DNA from: JAOUEA01 sp038249195
Lineage (GTDB): Bacteria > Actinomycetota > UBA4738 > HRBIN12
DNA length: 64,000 bases
Direction of reading: 5' to 3'
Assembly: GCA_038249195.1 (NCBI GenBank)
Contig: JBBRWM010000011.1
Location: 15,206-79,205 of the forward strand
Position 1 is the stretch's first letter. Each line of letters opens with the position of its first letter. The position numbers and the translations under genes are program-made. The notes under the pieces were generated by a model. It had not been told where the DNA came from and made no database searches. It saw only the letters and a list, made by a program, of their open reading frames with translations. Shown piece after piece: positions 7,428 through 15,787 of this stretch.

Positions 7428-8367
7428 CTACCCGAGCGGGGCGAGCAGAGATCCCTTCCCTTCGAACGCGAACAACAGGAGGTCGACCATCCGGAACGTA
7501 GTGGCATCCGGGCCGAGCGTCGGGTGCCACGTCGCGTCGCGCACGATCGACGTCTGGCTGCCTTCCATCGCCCGGTGGAAGGTCTCGGCGACGATCCGGG
7601 CGCCGACCCCCTTCAGCTTGCCTCCGTTGAGTTCGGCCTCGCGCAAGATGTAGAACCAAAGCGGCGTGTTCGTGACGATCGCGGTCCGCTGCTGGTCGGT
7701 GAGCCCCCCCGCGAGGCCCCGTTGTTCCCGTCCCGTACTTGCGCGTTGGTGAGCTTCGTCAGGGTGACGCCCCTGTGAAGCGGATGAAGGCGAGGTGCGT
7801 CTGGGCGACCGCGAGATTTCCGTCGTTGCGTGGCTCCGGGATGATCGCCTTGCGTTTCTGGGCGACCGTGGTCCCCTCCCCGCGGGGAAGGTCGAACCCT
7901 GCCTTCGCCGAGATCCCGCCCGATGCGACGGTCTTGCCCATCTTGAGGTGCAGTCCGTCGGCCTCGTAGAAGATGGCCGATCCGGGGTCCGCCGGCCCTG
8001 CGCCGTAGAGGGAATCCAGATCGAGGCTCGGCGAACGACCCTGCAACAGGTCGGCCGACGAGACGTTCTGACCGAGCATGACGTTGGTCTTGTCCGAGGT
8101 GAGGCCGTGGTCGGCGAATTGGCCGAGATACGTGAAGCCGGCCGGGCTCTGTGATTCCCCGCCCCCGGCCGTGACCATGGCGTTGCCGAGTTTCTTGCGA
8201 TTGGCGTCGCTCAGTTGCCGATCGCTCCCTTTGGGTCCCATCCTCGTGAAGCGGAACGGCGGGTCCGCCGCAACGTCGGCGGCGAGGCTTCGCTCTCGGC
8301 CCCCCAGGCTTTCGGACAGGAGGCCCTCGCCGATGACGAAGTAACCCTCCGAGCCATGCCGTTCCAC
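7428..8367 (-). pseudogene. Animal-type heme peroxidase remnant (internal deletion plus frameshifts)
   Basis: The N-terminal part from GTG 8367 (GGGGGAG upstream) reads normally through GFTYLGQFADHGLTSD, SLDLDSLYGAGP and IIPEPRNDGNLAVAQTHLAF, all signatures of bacterial animal-type heme peroxidases. At IRF (about 7780) it jumps out of frame into LTKLTNAQVRDGNNG, which normally lies hundreds of residues later, then shifts again at a G-run near 7700 into TPLWFYILREAELNGG and MVDLLLFAFEGK, ending at TAG 7428. The central heme-proximal region is gone, so the enzyme cannot function. Confidence 0.8.
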
Positions 8368-8574
8368 GTCGGCTCCCCCCGTGGGATCGAGAAACACGCC
8401 AGCGCGCCGCGGGCGGGCGCGGTGTCTGGTAACCGGCTATCAGCCGTGCGACCTACCGAACGTGGATCATGTTTTCCCCACAGCCCATCACGGACCTCTC
8501 GTCCCCCCGCCCGGGGGTGGACGCCTCGGCGGATCATGCGGTAGTGATGATGGGTCCGAGTGGGGGGGTCAGGT

Positions 8575-8970
8575 ATGAAGAAGATGTTCATCGCCACCGT
8601 GGTGTTGCTCACCGCACTGGCCGGCACGGCGTTCGCGGCCGCCGGCCCTATCACGAGGTTGGGGGTCGAACACAACGGCGTGGCGAACCCCGGCGGTTGT
8701 GACGTCGGCGCGGATGACGTGCATCCCACGGAGCTTCGGGTCGACTGCTCACCGAGGACGCATGCCACCGCGGGGGCTCGTGTCCGGTTCCGGTTCCTGA
8801 AGGACGTGGGTGTCCTCGTTGGTCCGGCTACCGTCAAGGCCGATATCCATCAGATCTGGGGCAAGGCGTGTGAGTTCAGCTGGCGGGGACCGGTCCGCAC
8901 GTTGCGCGTGGACGTGCCGTTGGGCAGCTACTGTCACATCCGTTCGGCGACCCTCGTGTCGCAACCGTAG
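8575..8970 (+). CDS. Small secreted protein of unknown function
   Basis: 131 aa with a clean signal peptide (MKKMFIATVVLLTALAGTAFA, cleavage after about residue 21). The mature part has Cys in PGGCDVGADD, RVDCSPR, KACEFSW and GSYCHIR, enough for two disulfides. No family recognised. ATG 8575 is preferred over an upstream in-frame start. The gene is convergent with the S51 peptidase and shares a strong hairpin terminator with it. Confidence 0.65.
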   Translation: MKKMFIATVVLLTALAGTAFAAAGPITRLGVEHNGVANPGGCDVGADDVHPTELRVDCSPRTHATAGARVRFRFLKDVGVLVGPATVKADIHQIWGKACEFSWRGPVRTLRVDVPLGSYCHIRSATLVSQP

Positions 8971-8999
8971 ATCGACGCCGGGTCGGGGCCCACGTTGCG

Positions 9000-9028
9000 G
9001 AGAGCCGCGCGGGAGCCTCGCGGCTCTC
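9000..9028. terminator. Bidirectional hairpin between convergent genes
   Basis: A perfect 10-bp stem GAGAGCCGCG / CGCGGCTCTC (9000-9009 with 9019-9028) around a 9-nt loop lies 30 nt past the stop of the secreted protein and overlaps the last 2 nt of the S51 peptidase gene. There is no U-tract, as is common for high-GC actinobacterial terminators. Confidence 0.55.
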
Positions 9029-9764
9029 ACGGCCTCGAGGGGCTCGGGAGGCCCTCGAGGACGGCGCCGCTGGGGAACCGTCGGGAGTCTCCGCCGCGGA
9101 AGACGGTGACGCCGCCGGCGCCGAGGACCTCCCAGTGCTGCTCGCGCTCGATCGCGGCGGTGCGTTCGTCGATGCCCACGAGCACGACGTCGGGAGCCGG
9201 AGAGGCGGCGAGGGCGGGTCGGACCCAGCGTTGACCGAACGTGTCGAAGTGGGGGATCACCGCGACGCCCGGGACCAGTCCGAGCGCCGGCTTGAACCGA
9301 CGCCGATCGTCACCGGGGTGGCGGTCGCGGATGAGCGTCCAGCCGCCCATCGCCATCGCCCCGGCCGACGAGCCGGCCAGCGCTGCGCCCCCGGCCCAGG
9401 AGGCCACGACCGCCTCCCACACCGGCGAACCCGAGAGAACGTCCGGCACGATGCCTGGATCGCCGCCCACGAGGTAGAAGAAGCGGCCTGCCCGCGCCTT
9501 CTCCACGTTCGCGGGATCCTTGACTGCGCCCCGGGTCGTGGCCGGAAGCTGGTCCACCGCCAACCCCAGCTCCCGGAACCAGCTGCGGGCGTTGGCCACC
9601 GCCCGGTCGGGACCGTGGCGGGCGGCCGCGGTCGCGAGGATGTACGCGGCGCCACCTCGAGCCGCGTCCACCAGAACCCGGTCCTGCGGTTCATTGCCGG
9701 GGTTGAGCTCGTCGCCGCCCACGAGCGCGAGCGGTCCGGGTCCTCCACGATCGACGTCTGTCAT
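9027..9764 (-). CDS. Peptidase S51 family protein (dipeptidase E / cyanophycinase-like)
   Basis: 245 aa. The nucleophile elbow LAGSSAGAMAMGG (about 128-140) and FFYLVGGDPG (about 93-102) are hallmark motifs of the S51 fold, a Ser protease related to class I glutamine amidotransferases; PGVAVIPHFDTFGQRW carries the likely His. Members cleave Asp-X dipeptides or cyanophycin dipeptide bonds. No cyanophycin synthetase gene is in view. CATCCT lies 6 nt before ATG 9764 (9771-9776), matching the leaderless pattern. Substrate unknown. Confidence 0.85.
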   Translation of the reverse strand: MTDVDRGGPGPLALVGGDELNPGNEPQDRVLVDAARGGAAYILATAAARHGPDRAVANARSWFRELGLAVDQLPATTRGAVKDPANVEKARAGRFFYLVGGDPGIVPDVLSGSPVWEAVVASWAGGAALAGSSAGAMAMGGWTLIRDRHPGDDRRRFKPALGLVPGVAVIPHFDTFGQRWVRPALAASPAPDVVLVGIDERTAAIEREQHWEVLGAGGVTVFRGGDSRRFPSGAVLEGLPSPSRP

Positions 9765-9872
9765 GGTTCCAGGATGGCAGGCGGGCGTCCTCGCGACGCG
9801 CGACGGGGCGGGCCGTTCCTCGCCCCAGCCCGTTTACGTCGGCCGGGCAGGGGGTACGAACTCGACGATCGG

Positions 9873-10091
9873 CTAGCTCGCCGACCGCAGCGCGGGGTCT
9901 TCGAGCGGCACGTAGATCTGCGAGACGGAACCAAGCGTGAACCCGCCACAGCGACATTCGGAGTACAGGCACCGGCGGTCGCCGTGATCTCCGTGCACGA
10001 ACTCCGTGTGCTCGCACATCGTGCAGTAGACGCGGCGCGCATCCGAGGGGCGGGGCCGCAGGGTTCGTTGAGGATCGTCGACGGTCTCCAT
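9873..10091 (-). CDS. Small Cys-rich (zinc-ribbon-like) protein
   Basis: 72 aa. YCTMCEHTEF followed by RRCLYSECRCGGF gives C-x2-C ... C-x5-C-x-C, suggesting a small zinc site together with His residues (HTEFVHGDHGD). No catalytic domain or membrane segment. TACGGT 8 nt before ATG 10091 is a weak match to the leaderless pattern. The frame stays open further upstream but that part looks non-coding. Function unknown. Confidence 0.55.
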   Translation of the reverse strand: METVDDPQRTLRPRPSDARRVYCTMCEHTEFVHGDHGDRRCLYSECRCGGFTLGSVSQIYVPLEDPALRSAS

Positions 10092-10269
10092 GGGTCTGGA
10101 CCGTAGGGCATCTGGGGGGGAGCCCGCATCGGCCGAACGGCCATGTCCTCGTCGGTCCTTCGGCGGCGTCCGCTGATGAGACGCCGCGCCGATCGGCCTC
10201 AAATGGGTGCCCGAGCCCATGGCGCCCCTACCGGTGGATCGGCGTCGGGATACGACGGTGCCAGCGGAC

Positions 10270-11079
10270 CTAGGCAGGGATCGGGGGCGTCCAGACGAAT
10301 GGTGTGGTCGTGGTCACCGCGACGAACCCGAGTCGTTCGAGGATCGGCCGGCTGTCGGCCGAGGCGTCCACCTGGAGATAGCGGAAGCCTCTGTCCGCGG
10401 CCAGATTCGCACGGTAGGCCACCATCGCGCGGTAGATGCCGCGGCCGCGCCACTGCGCCAGGGTGCCTCCCCCCCAGAGCGTCGCAAACCCCGTTCCCGA
10501 GACGAACCGCACCCAGCCGGCACCGGTGACCTCCGCGCCGGCCTCGGCGACCACGATCGTAATGGCGCCGGGATCGACGGAGCGTTCACCCTCGAGGCTC
10601 TCGGCGAGCCAGCTCTCGCGACCGTCCCGCCAGATCGCCTCCTCCATGGCGCCGATGCGATCGAGATCCGCGCGCTCCTGGACCTCTCGCAGCGTCACCT
10701 GCGGGGGCAGGATCACGTCACCGGTGACGGCGGCCACCGGCGCGATCACCACCGTCTCGCGATCCTCGGGCACGAATCCCGCCGCCATCAGGCGCTCCGC
10801 GAGGTCGGTCGGCCGGTCGTGCTCGTGCAACTTCCATTCGAACGGTTCGCGGCGCGCCGCGAAGATGCGCACCTGGCGGGCGATCAGCTCGTCGAGGTCG
10901 GCTCCGTCGAGTCCTGCCAGATCGCGATAGCCGACGAAGCCCCCGCCTGCGAAGCCAACGAAGCGCAGGAGGGGTCCGTCGCGCTCGACCTCGACGCCTC
11001 GCGGCAGTCGATCCGGCACAAGCTCGCGCAGTTCGGCGTCGTAACGGGCGAGCAGTTCGGCTGCGAGGCGGTGCGGCAC
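10270..11079 (-). CDS. GNAT-family N-acetyltransferase
   Basis: 269 aa from GTG 11079. An N-terminal half of unknown fold (ELLARYDAELRELVP to about residue 130) precedes a C-terminal GNAT domain with the acetyl-CoA loop QWRGRGIYRAMVAY (about 213-226) and YLQVDASADSRPILERLGF. GNATs of this split type act on small molecules or antibiotics; the substrate is not deducible. TACAGT at 11087-11092 sits 7 nt before the start. The gene is divergent from, and shares its promoter region with, the HNH lipoprotein gene at 11097. Confidence 0.8.
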   Translation of the reverse strand: MPHRLAAELLARYDAELRELVPDRLPRGVEVERDGPLLRFVGFAGGGFVGYRDLAGLDGADLDELIARQVRIFAARREPFEWKLHEHDRPTDLAERLMAAGFVPEDRETVVIAPVAAVTGDVILPPQVTLREVQERADLDRIGAMEEAIWRDGRESWLAESLEGERSVDPGAITIVVAEAGAEVTGAGWVRFVSGTGFATLWGGGTLAQWRGRGIYRAMVAYRANLAADRGFRYLQVDASADSRPILERLGFVAVTTTTPFVWTPPIPA

Positions 11080-11086
11080 GCGCCAG

Positions 11087-11092
11087 ACTGTA
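11087..11092 (-). promoter_or_regulatory. -10 box TACAGT of a leaderless promoter (GNAT gene)
   Basis: Minus-strand TACAGT lies 7 nt before GTG 11079. The divergent gene starts at 11097, so only 17 nt separate the two start codons and the promoters must overlap. Confidence 0.5.
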
Positions 11093-11096
11093 CGAG

Positions 11097-11963
11097 GTGG
11101 ATGCTGGAGGGAGCCTCGCGCGATCGCGCCGATGGGTCGTCGCGTCGACGCTCGGGATCCTCGTGCCCGTCGCCCTCCTGGTTGGTTGCAGCGCGGCCGC
11201 CTCGCCGGACCCGGTCGCCCGCCCGATGGCCTCGTCTGCGGGCTCGACGCCGCCTCCTGGGGTCGGCGCCTGGCATCCGTCTTGGGTTCCGAGCTCGATG
11301 CCGTCCGAGCGCGGTCATCACGAACCCCCGCCACCGCCACCCCAGCACGCCGACCATGCCGGGATCCCCGTCGCCGACGTGCCCCGGCACGCGCTCACAC
11401 CCGGGGCGAGGTTTCGCGTCGCCCCCGCGCAGATCTGCACGCCCGGCTACGCCTCGTCCGTCCGCGAGGTGTCCGACGCGTTGAAGGCGCGGGTCTACGA
11501 GCGCTATCACGTGGCGTGGGTCCCGTATCGGCACGAGGTCGATCACCTGATCTCCCTCGAGCTCGGCGGATCGAACGCCGTGGGGAACCTCTGGCCCGAG
11601 CCGTACGCGGGTCGGTGGGGCGCCCGCACCAAGGATCTCCTGGAGAACCGACTGCACGACCTGGTCTGCTCGGGGCAGCTCTCCCTGCGCGCGGCGCAGC
11701 ATCAGGAGGCGGGGGACTGGGTGGCGGCCTACCGCCGCTACGTTGGTGGAGCGCCGGGCGCGTCCGGGCAGGGCGCCTCGGGCGGTTCCGGCAACCCGAG
11801 CCCGGGTGGGTACTACGCCTCGCGGTATGCGAGCGCCACCACGATCTACTGCGCCGACGACCCGGCGTGGCGCACGTTGTCGAAGACCTATCTCGTGCAT
11901 CTCTCCACCTGGGCCGTGGCGCGCCGCCGGTTCCCGTCCTACCACCTGCATCGGCCCTGCTGA
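11097..11963 (+). CDS. Secreted lipoprotein with HNH-type nuclease-like domain
   Basis: 288 aa from GTG 11097. An N-terminal hydrophobic helix ends in a lipobox LLVGC (Cys at about 31), followed by a Pro/His-rich linker. The central domain has RHEVDHLISLELGGSNAVGN and LWPEPY, the HNH pattern in which D-H and N..N coordinate a metal, then KDLLENRLHDLVCSG. A Gly/Ser linker and an about 50-residue C-terminal domain with paired Cys follow. The location implies a cell-surface nuclease, perhaps for extracellular DNA or incoming phage DNA. Catalysis is inferred, not shown. Confidence 0.72.
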   Translation: MDAGGSLARSRRWVVASTLGILVPVALLVGCSAAASPDPVARPMASSAGSTPPPGVGAWHPSWVPSSMPSERGHHEPPPPPPQHADHAGIPVADVPRHALTPGARFRVAPAQICTPGYASSVREVSDALKARVYERYHVAWVPYRHEVDHLISLELGGSNAVGNLWPEPYAGRWGARTKDLLENRLHDLVCSGQLSLRAAQHQEAGDWVAAYRRYVGGAPGASGQGASGGSGNPSPGGYYASRYASATTIYCADDPAWRTLSKTYLVHLSTWAVARRRFPSYHLHRPC

Positions 11964-11978
11964 CGAGCCACGATGGGG

Positions 11979-12836
11979 TCAGTCCGCCAGGCGCTCCTCG
12001 AGGAGCTCCACGATCGGCCACGCTCCCTCCGACGTGTTTGAGATCACCGTGAAGGTGCTCGTGGTGGCCGGATCGTGCATGCTGCGGAACGAGACGCCCG
12101 CGTCGTAGCCCTCCAACATCACGACGTCGGTCGACGAATGCAGCCAGAACCCGAGGCCGTAGCGCTTCTCTTCCCTCGGCACGGCGCTCCGCGGTCGCAC
12201 CATCTCGCGCACCCACCCGTCCGAGACGATCCGGCCGGCGAACAGCGCATCCCAGAAGGCGCGGATGTCCGCGACGGTGGAGTAGATGCCGCCGTCCCCG
12301 CCGCCGCGCACCCCCAGGTGGAAGACGTTCGTCCGGGGCGCATCGACGGCGAGGTACCCGAGGGCCGCGCCGCCCGGCAGCTCGTCGGAGCGCAGGAACT
12401 ACGTGTCGCCCATCCCCGCCGGCTCGCACACGCGGCGTCGCACGAGCTCGTGGAACGGCTCTCCGCTCGTGCGTTCGGCGATCAAGGCGAGCACGACGTA
12501 GCCGCCGTTGCAGTAGGTGAACCGTTCGCCCGGCGGGAACACCTGCGCGTGCTCGCCGAGCACCCCGAGGTACCCCTCGGTCGTCGCGAGCTCCTGCACG
12601 GGAACCGGCATCACGTAGTCGGTGATGTCCTCGTACGCCTCCTCGTCGAAGTAGTCGCCGATCCCCGACCGGTGCGCGAGGAGCTGTTCGATCGTCGCGT
12701 GGTCGTCGATGAGGGGAAGATCCTCGCCGAGCACGGATCGCGCCGTGGTCGCCAGATCGAGTGAGCCATCCTCGATCAGGCTCATCACGGCGAGCGCCGT
12801 CAAGCCCTTGGTGCCGCTCGCGATGCCGACCCTACG
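11979..12836 (-). pseudogene. Serine hydrolase (beta-lactamase / class C fold) remnant: headless and with internal TAG
   Basis: The readable protein begins at RVGIASGTKGLTALAV, which contains the S-x-x-K nucleophile motif (SGTK), immediately after the stop codon of the methyltransferase gene and in its frame. The roughly 50 residues that normally precede SxxK are missing. It continues through LLAHRSGIGDY and YCNGGYVVLALIAE, hits TAG 12399-12401 after PAGMGDT, then continues in the same frame through GGGDGGIYSTVADIRAFW and KRYGLGFW to the end at 11979. Two independent lesions make a functional product unlikely. Confidence 0.8.
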
Positions 12837-13904
12837 CTAGGGGCGCAGCAGGTACAGGCGGAACGCGTCGTGGTCGATCGGGAGCACGTCGAAGCGCGTG
12901 AATCCCCCCGCCTCGGCGTAGCCGCGTAGCGTCTCGGGGCGCATCACGGTGCCGGTTCCTGCGGAGGGTCTGGCCGCCATCCCCGACGGCAGGCAGTCGA
13001 ACACGCTCCAGCCGTAGAAGTAGGACTCGAGATCGTGTTGGGCACCGTCGAAGGCGTCGCGGGTCCGTTCGTCCACGACGAGCATCGCGCCGTCATCGGC
13101 GAGGGCCCGCCGCGCCGCGCCCAGCACGGACACGGGATCGCTCATGTCGTGCACGCACTCGAACGCCATCGCGATATCGGCGGGGCCCTCGATCGATGAT
13201 GCGTCCACTGCGTGGAACCGCACGCGGTCCTCGAGGCCCATCTCGGCCGCGTGCATCCTCGCGCGCTCCACCGAGAGCAGGTCCGAGTCGAACCCGTCGA
13301 CCTGCGCATGTGGATACGCGCGCGCGACCGCGATGGAGGACCAGCCCTGCCCGCAACCGACGTCGATGACGCGTGCCGGGGCGGAGCGAAGCCGGGCATG
13401 GATCGGCTCGATGGCGGGCAGCCATTCGCCGGGCAGGGTCGTGAGCAGCACGGGCCGGTTGGCGTCGCCTTGCCCGTCGATGTTCTCCTCGCCGAAGGCC
13501 TCGTAGGGCAGTCCTCCTCCGTGACGGAAGGCCTCGATGACGTGATCGACCACGCCGCGGAGGCTGGCGAGCTGCTTGATCGAGGCGCCGGCGTAGGCGA
13601 GCGAGTCGCGGTCCAGCAACACCTCCGCGTGGCGCGCCGACAGGGAGAACGTGTGCGGCGTCCCGCGGGTATCGGCCTCGAGCAGTCCGTTCGTCGCCTG
13701 CTGCTCCAACCACTCGCGCGCATACCGCTCGTCGATCCCGGCCCGTGAGGCGAGCTCCTCGGAGCTCAGCCCCTCGTTGTCCCGGAGCTCGTCATACAGA
13801 CCCAGCCGGAGCCCGACGTACATCGAGAGGATCCGGAAGTAGCCCAGGGAGGACTCGAAGACCAGATCGGCGGCGTCGGGGCGCGTATCCGCGGGGTCGG
13901 TCAT
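12837..13904 (-). CDS. Class I SAM-dependent methyltransferase with N-terminal winged helix
   Basis: 355 aa. The N-terminal about 95 residues form a winged-helix-like domain (LGLYDELRDNEGLSSEELA, YAREWLEQQATNGLLE) as in Rv2258c-type methyltransferases. The Rossmann part has RVIDVGCGQGWSSIAVA (about 180-196), VDGFDSD and AFECVHDM. The family methylates small molecules; the substrate is unknown. TAGGGT (13911-13916) lies 6 nt before ATG 13904. Its stop abuts the remains of the serine hydrolase, suggesting a deletion joined the two. Confidence 0.85.
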   Translation of the reverse strand: MTDPADTRPDAADLVFESSLGYFRILSMYVGLRLGLYDELRDNEGLSSEELASRAGIDERYAREWLEQQATNGLLEADTRGTPHTFSLSARHAEVLLDRDSLAYAGASIKQLASLRGVVDHVIEAFRHGGGLPYEAFGEENIDGQGDANRPVLLTTLPGEWLPAIEPIHARLRSAPARVIDVGCGQGWSSIAVARAYPHAQVDGFDSDLLSVERARMHAAEMGLEDRVRFHAVDASSIEGPADIAMAFECVHDMSDPVSVLGAARRALADDGAMLVVDERTRDAFDGAQHDLESYFYGWSVFDCLPSGMAARPSAGTGTVMRPETLRGYAEAGGFTRFDVLPIDHDAFRLYLLRP

Positions 13905-14029
13905 GCGTCGACCCTACCCGTGCCGGGGTCGCGCTGGAAAGCTCGGCCGGGGCTTCCCGGCCTATCCTGTCTCCCGTCGGCGCCCGGCAGGCGGGCACAG
14001 CCCGCCAAGGAGAACGAAGGAGCCATCGC

Positions 14030-14986
14030 GTGACGCACTTCGGATTGCAGCTGCCGAGTTTCACCTTCGCCGACGTCTCCGACGACACGCTCTTCGAGCG
14101 GATCACCGAGATCGCCCTCGCGGCCGAGGAGGCCGGGTTCGATTCGTTCTGGGTGATGGATCACTACCACCAGATCGCCAACATCGGGCCGACGAACGAT
14201 CCCATGCTCGAGGCGTACACGCTGCTTGGCGGGGTCGCCGCCCGAACGTCGCGGATCCAGCTCGGCGCGATGGTCACCGGCGTCACGTATCGCAATCCCG
14301 CGTTCCTCGCGAAGGTCGTTACGACCTTGGACGTGATCTCCTCGGGCCGCGCGATCCTGGGGATCGGCGCCGCGTGGAACGAAGAGGAGTCACGCGCCTA
14401 TGGCTATCCCTGGCCGTCGGCGGGTGAGCGGTTCGAGCGCCTGGAGGACGCGCTGCGGATCTGCCGGTCCATGTTCACCCAGCGCGAGTCGACGGTCCAA
14501 GGATCCGTGCACCACGTGGAGGGCGCGATGAACGTCCCGCAGCCGGTCCGGCCGGGCGGTCCCGCCATCCTGATCGGCGGCGGCGGGGAGAAGAAGACGC
14601 TTCGACTCACGGCGCGCTACGCGGACATGTGGAACGGGTTCGGCGACCCGGGGACGATCCACCACAAACTCGAGGTGCTCGCGGAGCATTGCGAGGCCGA
14701 GGGTCGGGATCGATCCGAGATCATTGCCACGCGGCTGGGGACGCTGATCGTCGGCGACACCGCCGAGGAGGCGGATCGCCGCTGAAGGGCGTGGCAACGC
14801 GACCGCGGGGTCGATGACGACGGCCTGGCCATGCGCCTCGTCTGGGGCGACCGCGACGCCGTCGGCGAACAGGCGCAGTCGTTCCTCGACGCGGGCCTCC
14901 AGGGTCTCGTCTTCAATATGCCCGCGGGCTCGACCGTGGACGATGTGCACCGTGCCGGGGAGGCACTCGCCGGGTTGCGCACCTGA
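14030..14986 (+). pseudogene. LLM-class F420-dependent oxidoreductase interrupted by an in-frame TGA
   Basis: GTG 14030 follows AAGGAG by 7 nt. The protein shows the luciferase-like TIM barrel: AEEAGFDSFWVMDHYHQI, GVTYRNPAFLAKVVTTLD, LGIGAAWNEEE and GPAILIGGGGEKKTLRL. At 14783-14785 a TGA follows EEADRR; the same frame then continues through RAWQRDRGVDDDGLAMRLVW and GLQGLVFNMPAGS to the true end TGA at 14984-14986. Without the stop it would be 318 aa, the family's usual length. The truncated form lacks the last barrel strand and helix, so it is probably inactive unless read through. Confidence 0.82.
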
Positions 14987-15154
14987 TCGCTCACCGCACG
15001 ACGCGATACGTGAGGTGGGTGACCCCATGTTCCTGCCCATGATGGTCGCCCCGATGTTCTCGGATGCGCCCGCGAGGACCTCGTTGGACGCGTTGACCTC
15101 GCCACCGCCCTGACCGTGGGACGAGCGCCACGCCTCAAGCCCGAAGATCCATCC

Positions 15155-15691
15155 CTATCCTTCGATCGCGTCCTCGTTCGACCCGATGGCTCCCGTCTCG
15201 ATCGACCGTGCGAGCCGGTCGAGGAAGGGAGCCTGCGCAGCCTTGATCTTGCGGTGGGCCCTCTCCAGCTTGAACCACGCCACGCGATCGATCTCGGGGA
15301 ACACCTCGATCCTGCCGGAGCCAGGCGGCCATGGCATCTCGAACGTGTTGCTCACCGCCGCCGCAGGATCCACGTCTCCTTGCAGCGCCCACGCCACCAC
15401 GACCTTTCCGGACTTCTGACGGATGTCGCCGAGTTCGAAGAGGGAGGCCTCGGGGGCGATCGGGTGGCCCGTCTCCTCCGCGAACTCACGGCGAGCCACG
15501 GCCTCGAGCTCCTCGCCCGGCTCTGATTCCCCCTTGAGCACCGTCCAGTCGCCGTCGTCCTTGCGCGCGAAGTAGGGGCCGCCGGGGTGACCCAGCAGCA
15601 CCTCCAGGCCCGCTTCCCGAGCGCGCCACATCAAGATGCCGGCGCTGCGTCTGCCCGTCTTGTTCACTTTCGGCTTGCGAGGGTGCGCCAT
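15155..15691 (-). CDS. Nudix hydrolase
   Basis: 178 aa from ATG 15691 (MAHPRKPKVNKTG). The Nudix box is complete: G-E-S-E-P-G-E ... REFAEETG, with the metal-binding Glu pair, at about residues 64-85. The preceding GDWTVLKG and the early GILMWRAREAGLEVLLGHPG suit Ap4A- or (deoxy)nucleotide-pyrophosphatase relatives in actinobacteria. The C-terminus carries FLDRLARSI. Divergent from the M15 peptidase. Substrate not assignable. Confidence 0.88.
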   Translation of the reverse strand: MAHPRKPKVNKTGRRSAGILMWRAREAGLEVLLGHPGGPYFARKDDGDWTVLKGESEPGEELEAVARREFAEETGHPIAPEASLFELGDIRQKSGKVVVAWALQGDVDPAAAVSNTFEMPWPPGSGRIEVFPEIDRVAWFKLERAHRKIKAAQAPFLDRLARSIETGAIGSNEDAIEG

Positions 15692-15775
15692 CGCGTGATG
15701 ATGGCATCCACGCGGACCGGTGGCGACCGCCGACGGCGCCCGGATCCAACGACACCCGTGCCGCGGCCGGCTCGC

Positions 15776-15781
15776 TACGCT
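15776..15781 (+). promoter_or_regulatory. -10 box TACGCT of a leaderless promoter (M15 peptidase)
   Basis: TACGCT with 6 nt to GTG 15788. This supports that start over upstream alternatives in the same open frame. Confidence 0.5.
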
Positions 15782-15787
15782 GGCGAC

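Noticed and set aside
3960..14785. Possible stop-codon recoding (TAG at 3960 and 12399, TGA at 14783)
   Set aside because: Many intact genes in the window end normally at TAG or TGA, so neither codon is reassigned; the lesions also co-occur with frameshifts and deletions, which recoding cannot explain.
14783..14785. TGA in the LLM gene as selenocysteine
   Set aside because: It is not at an active-site position for the family, no SECIS-like hairpin is seen just downstream, and no selenoprotein machinery is visible.
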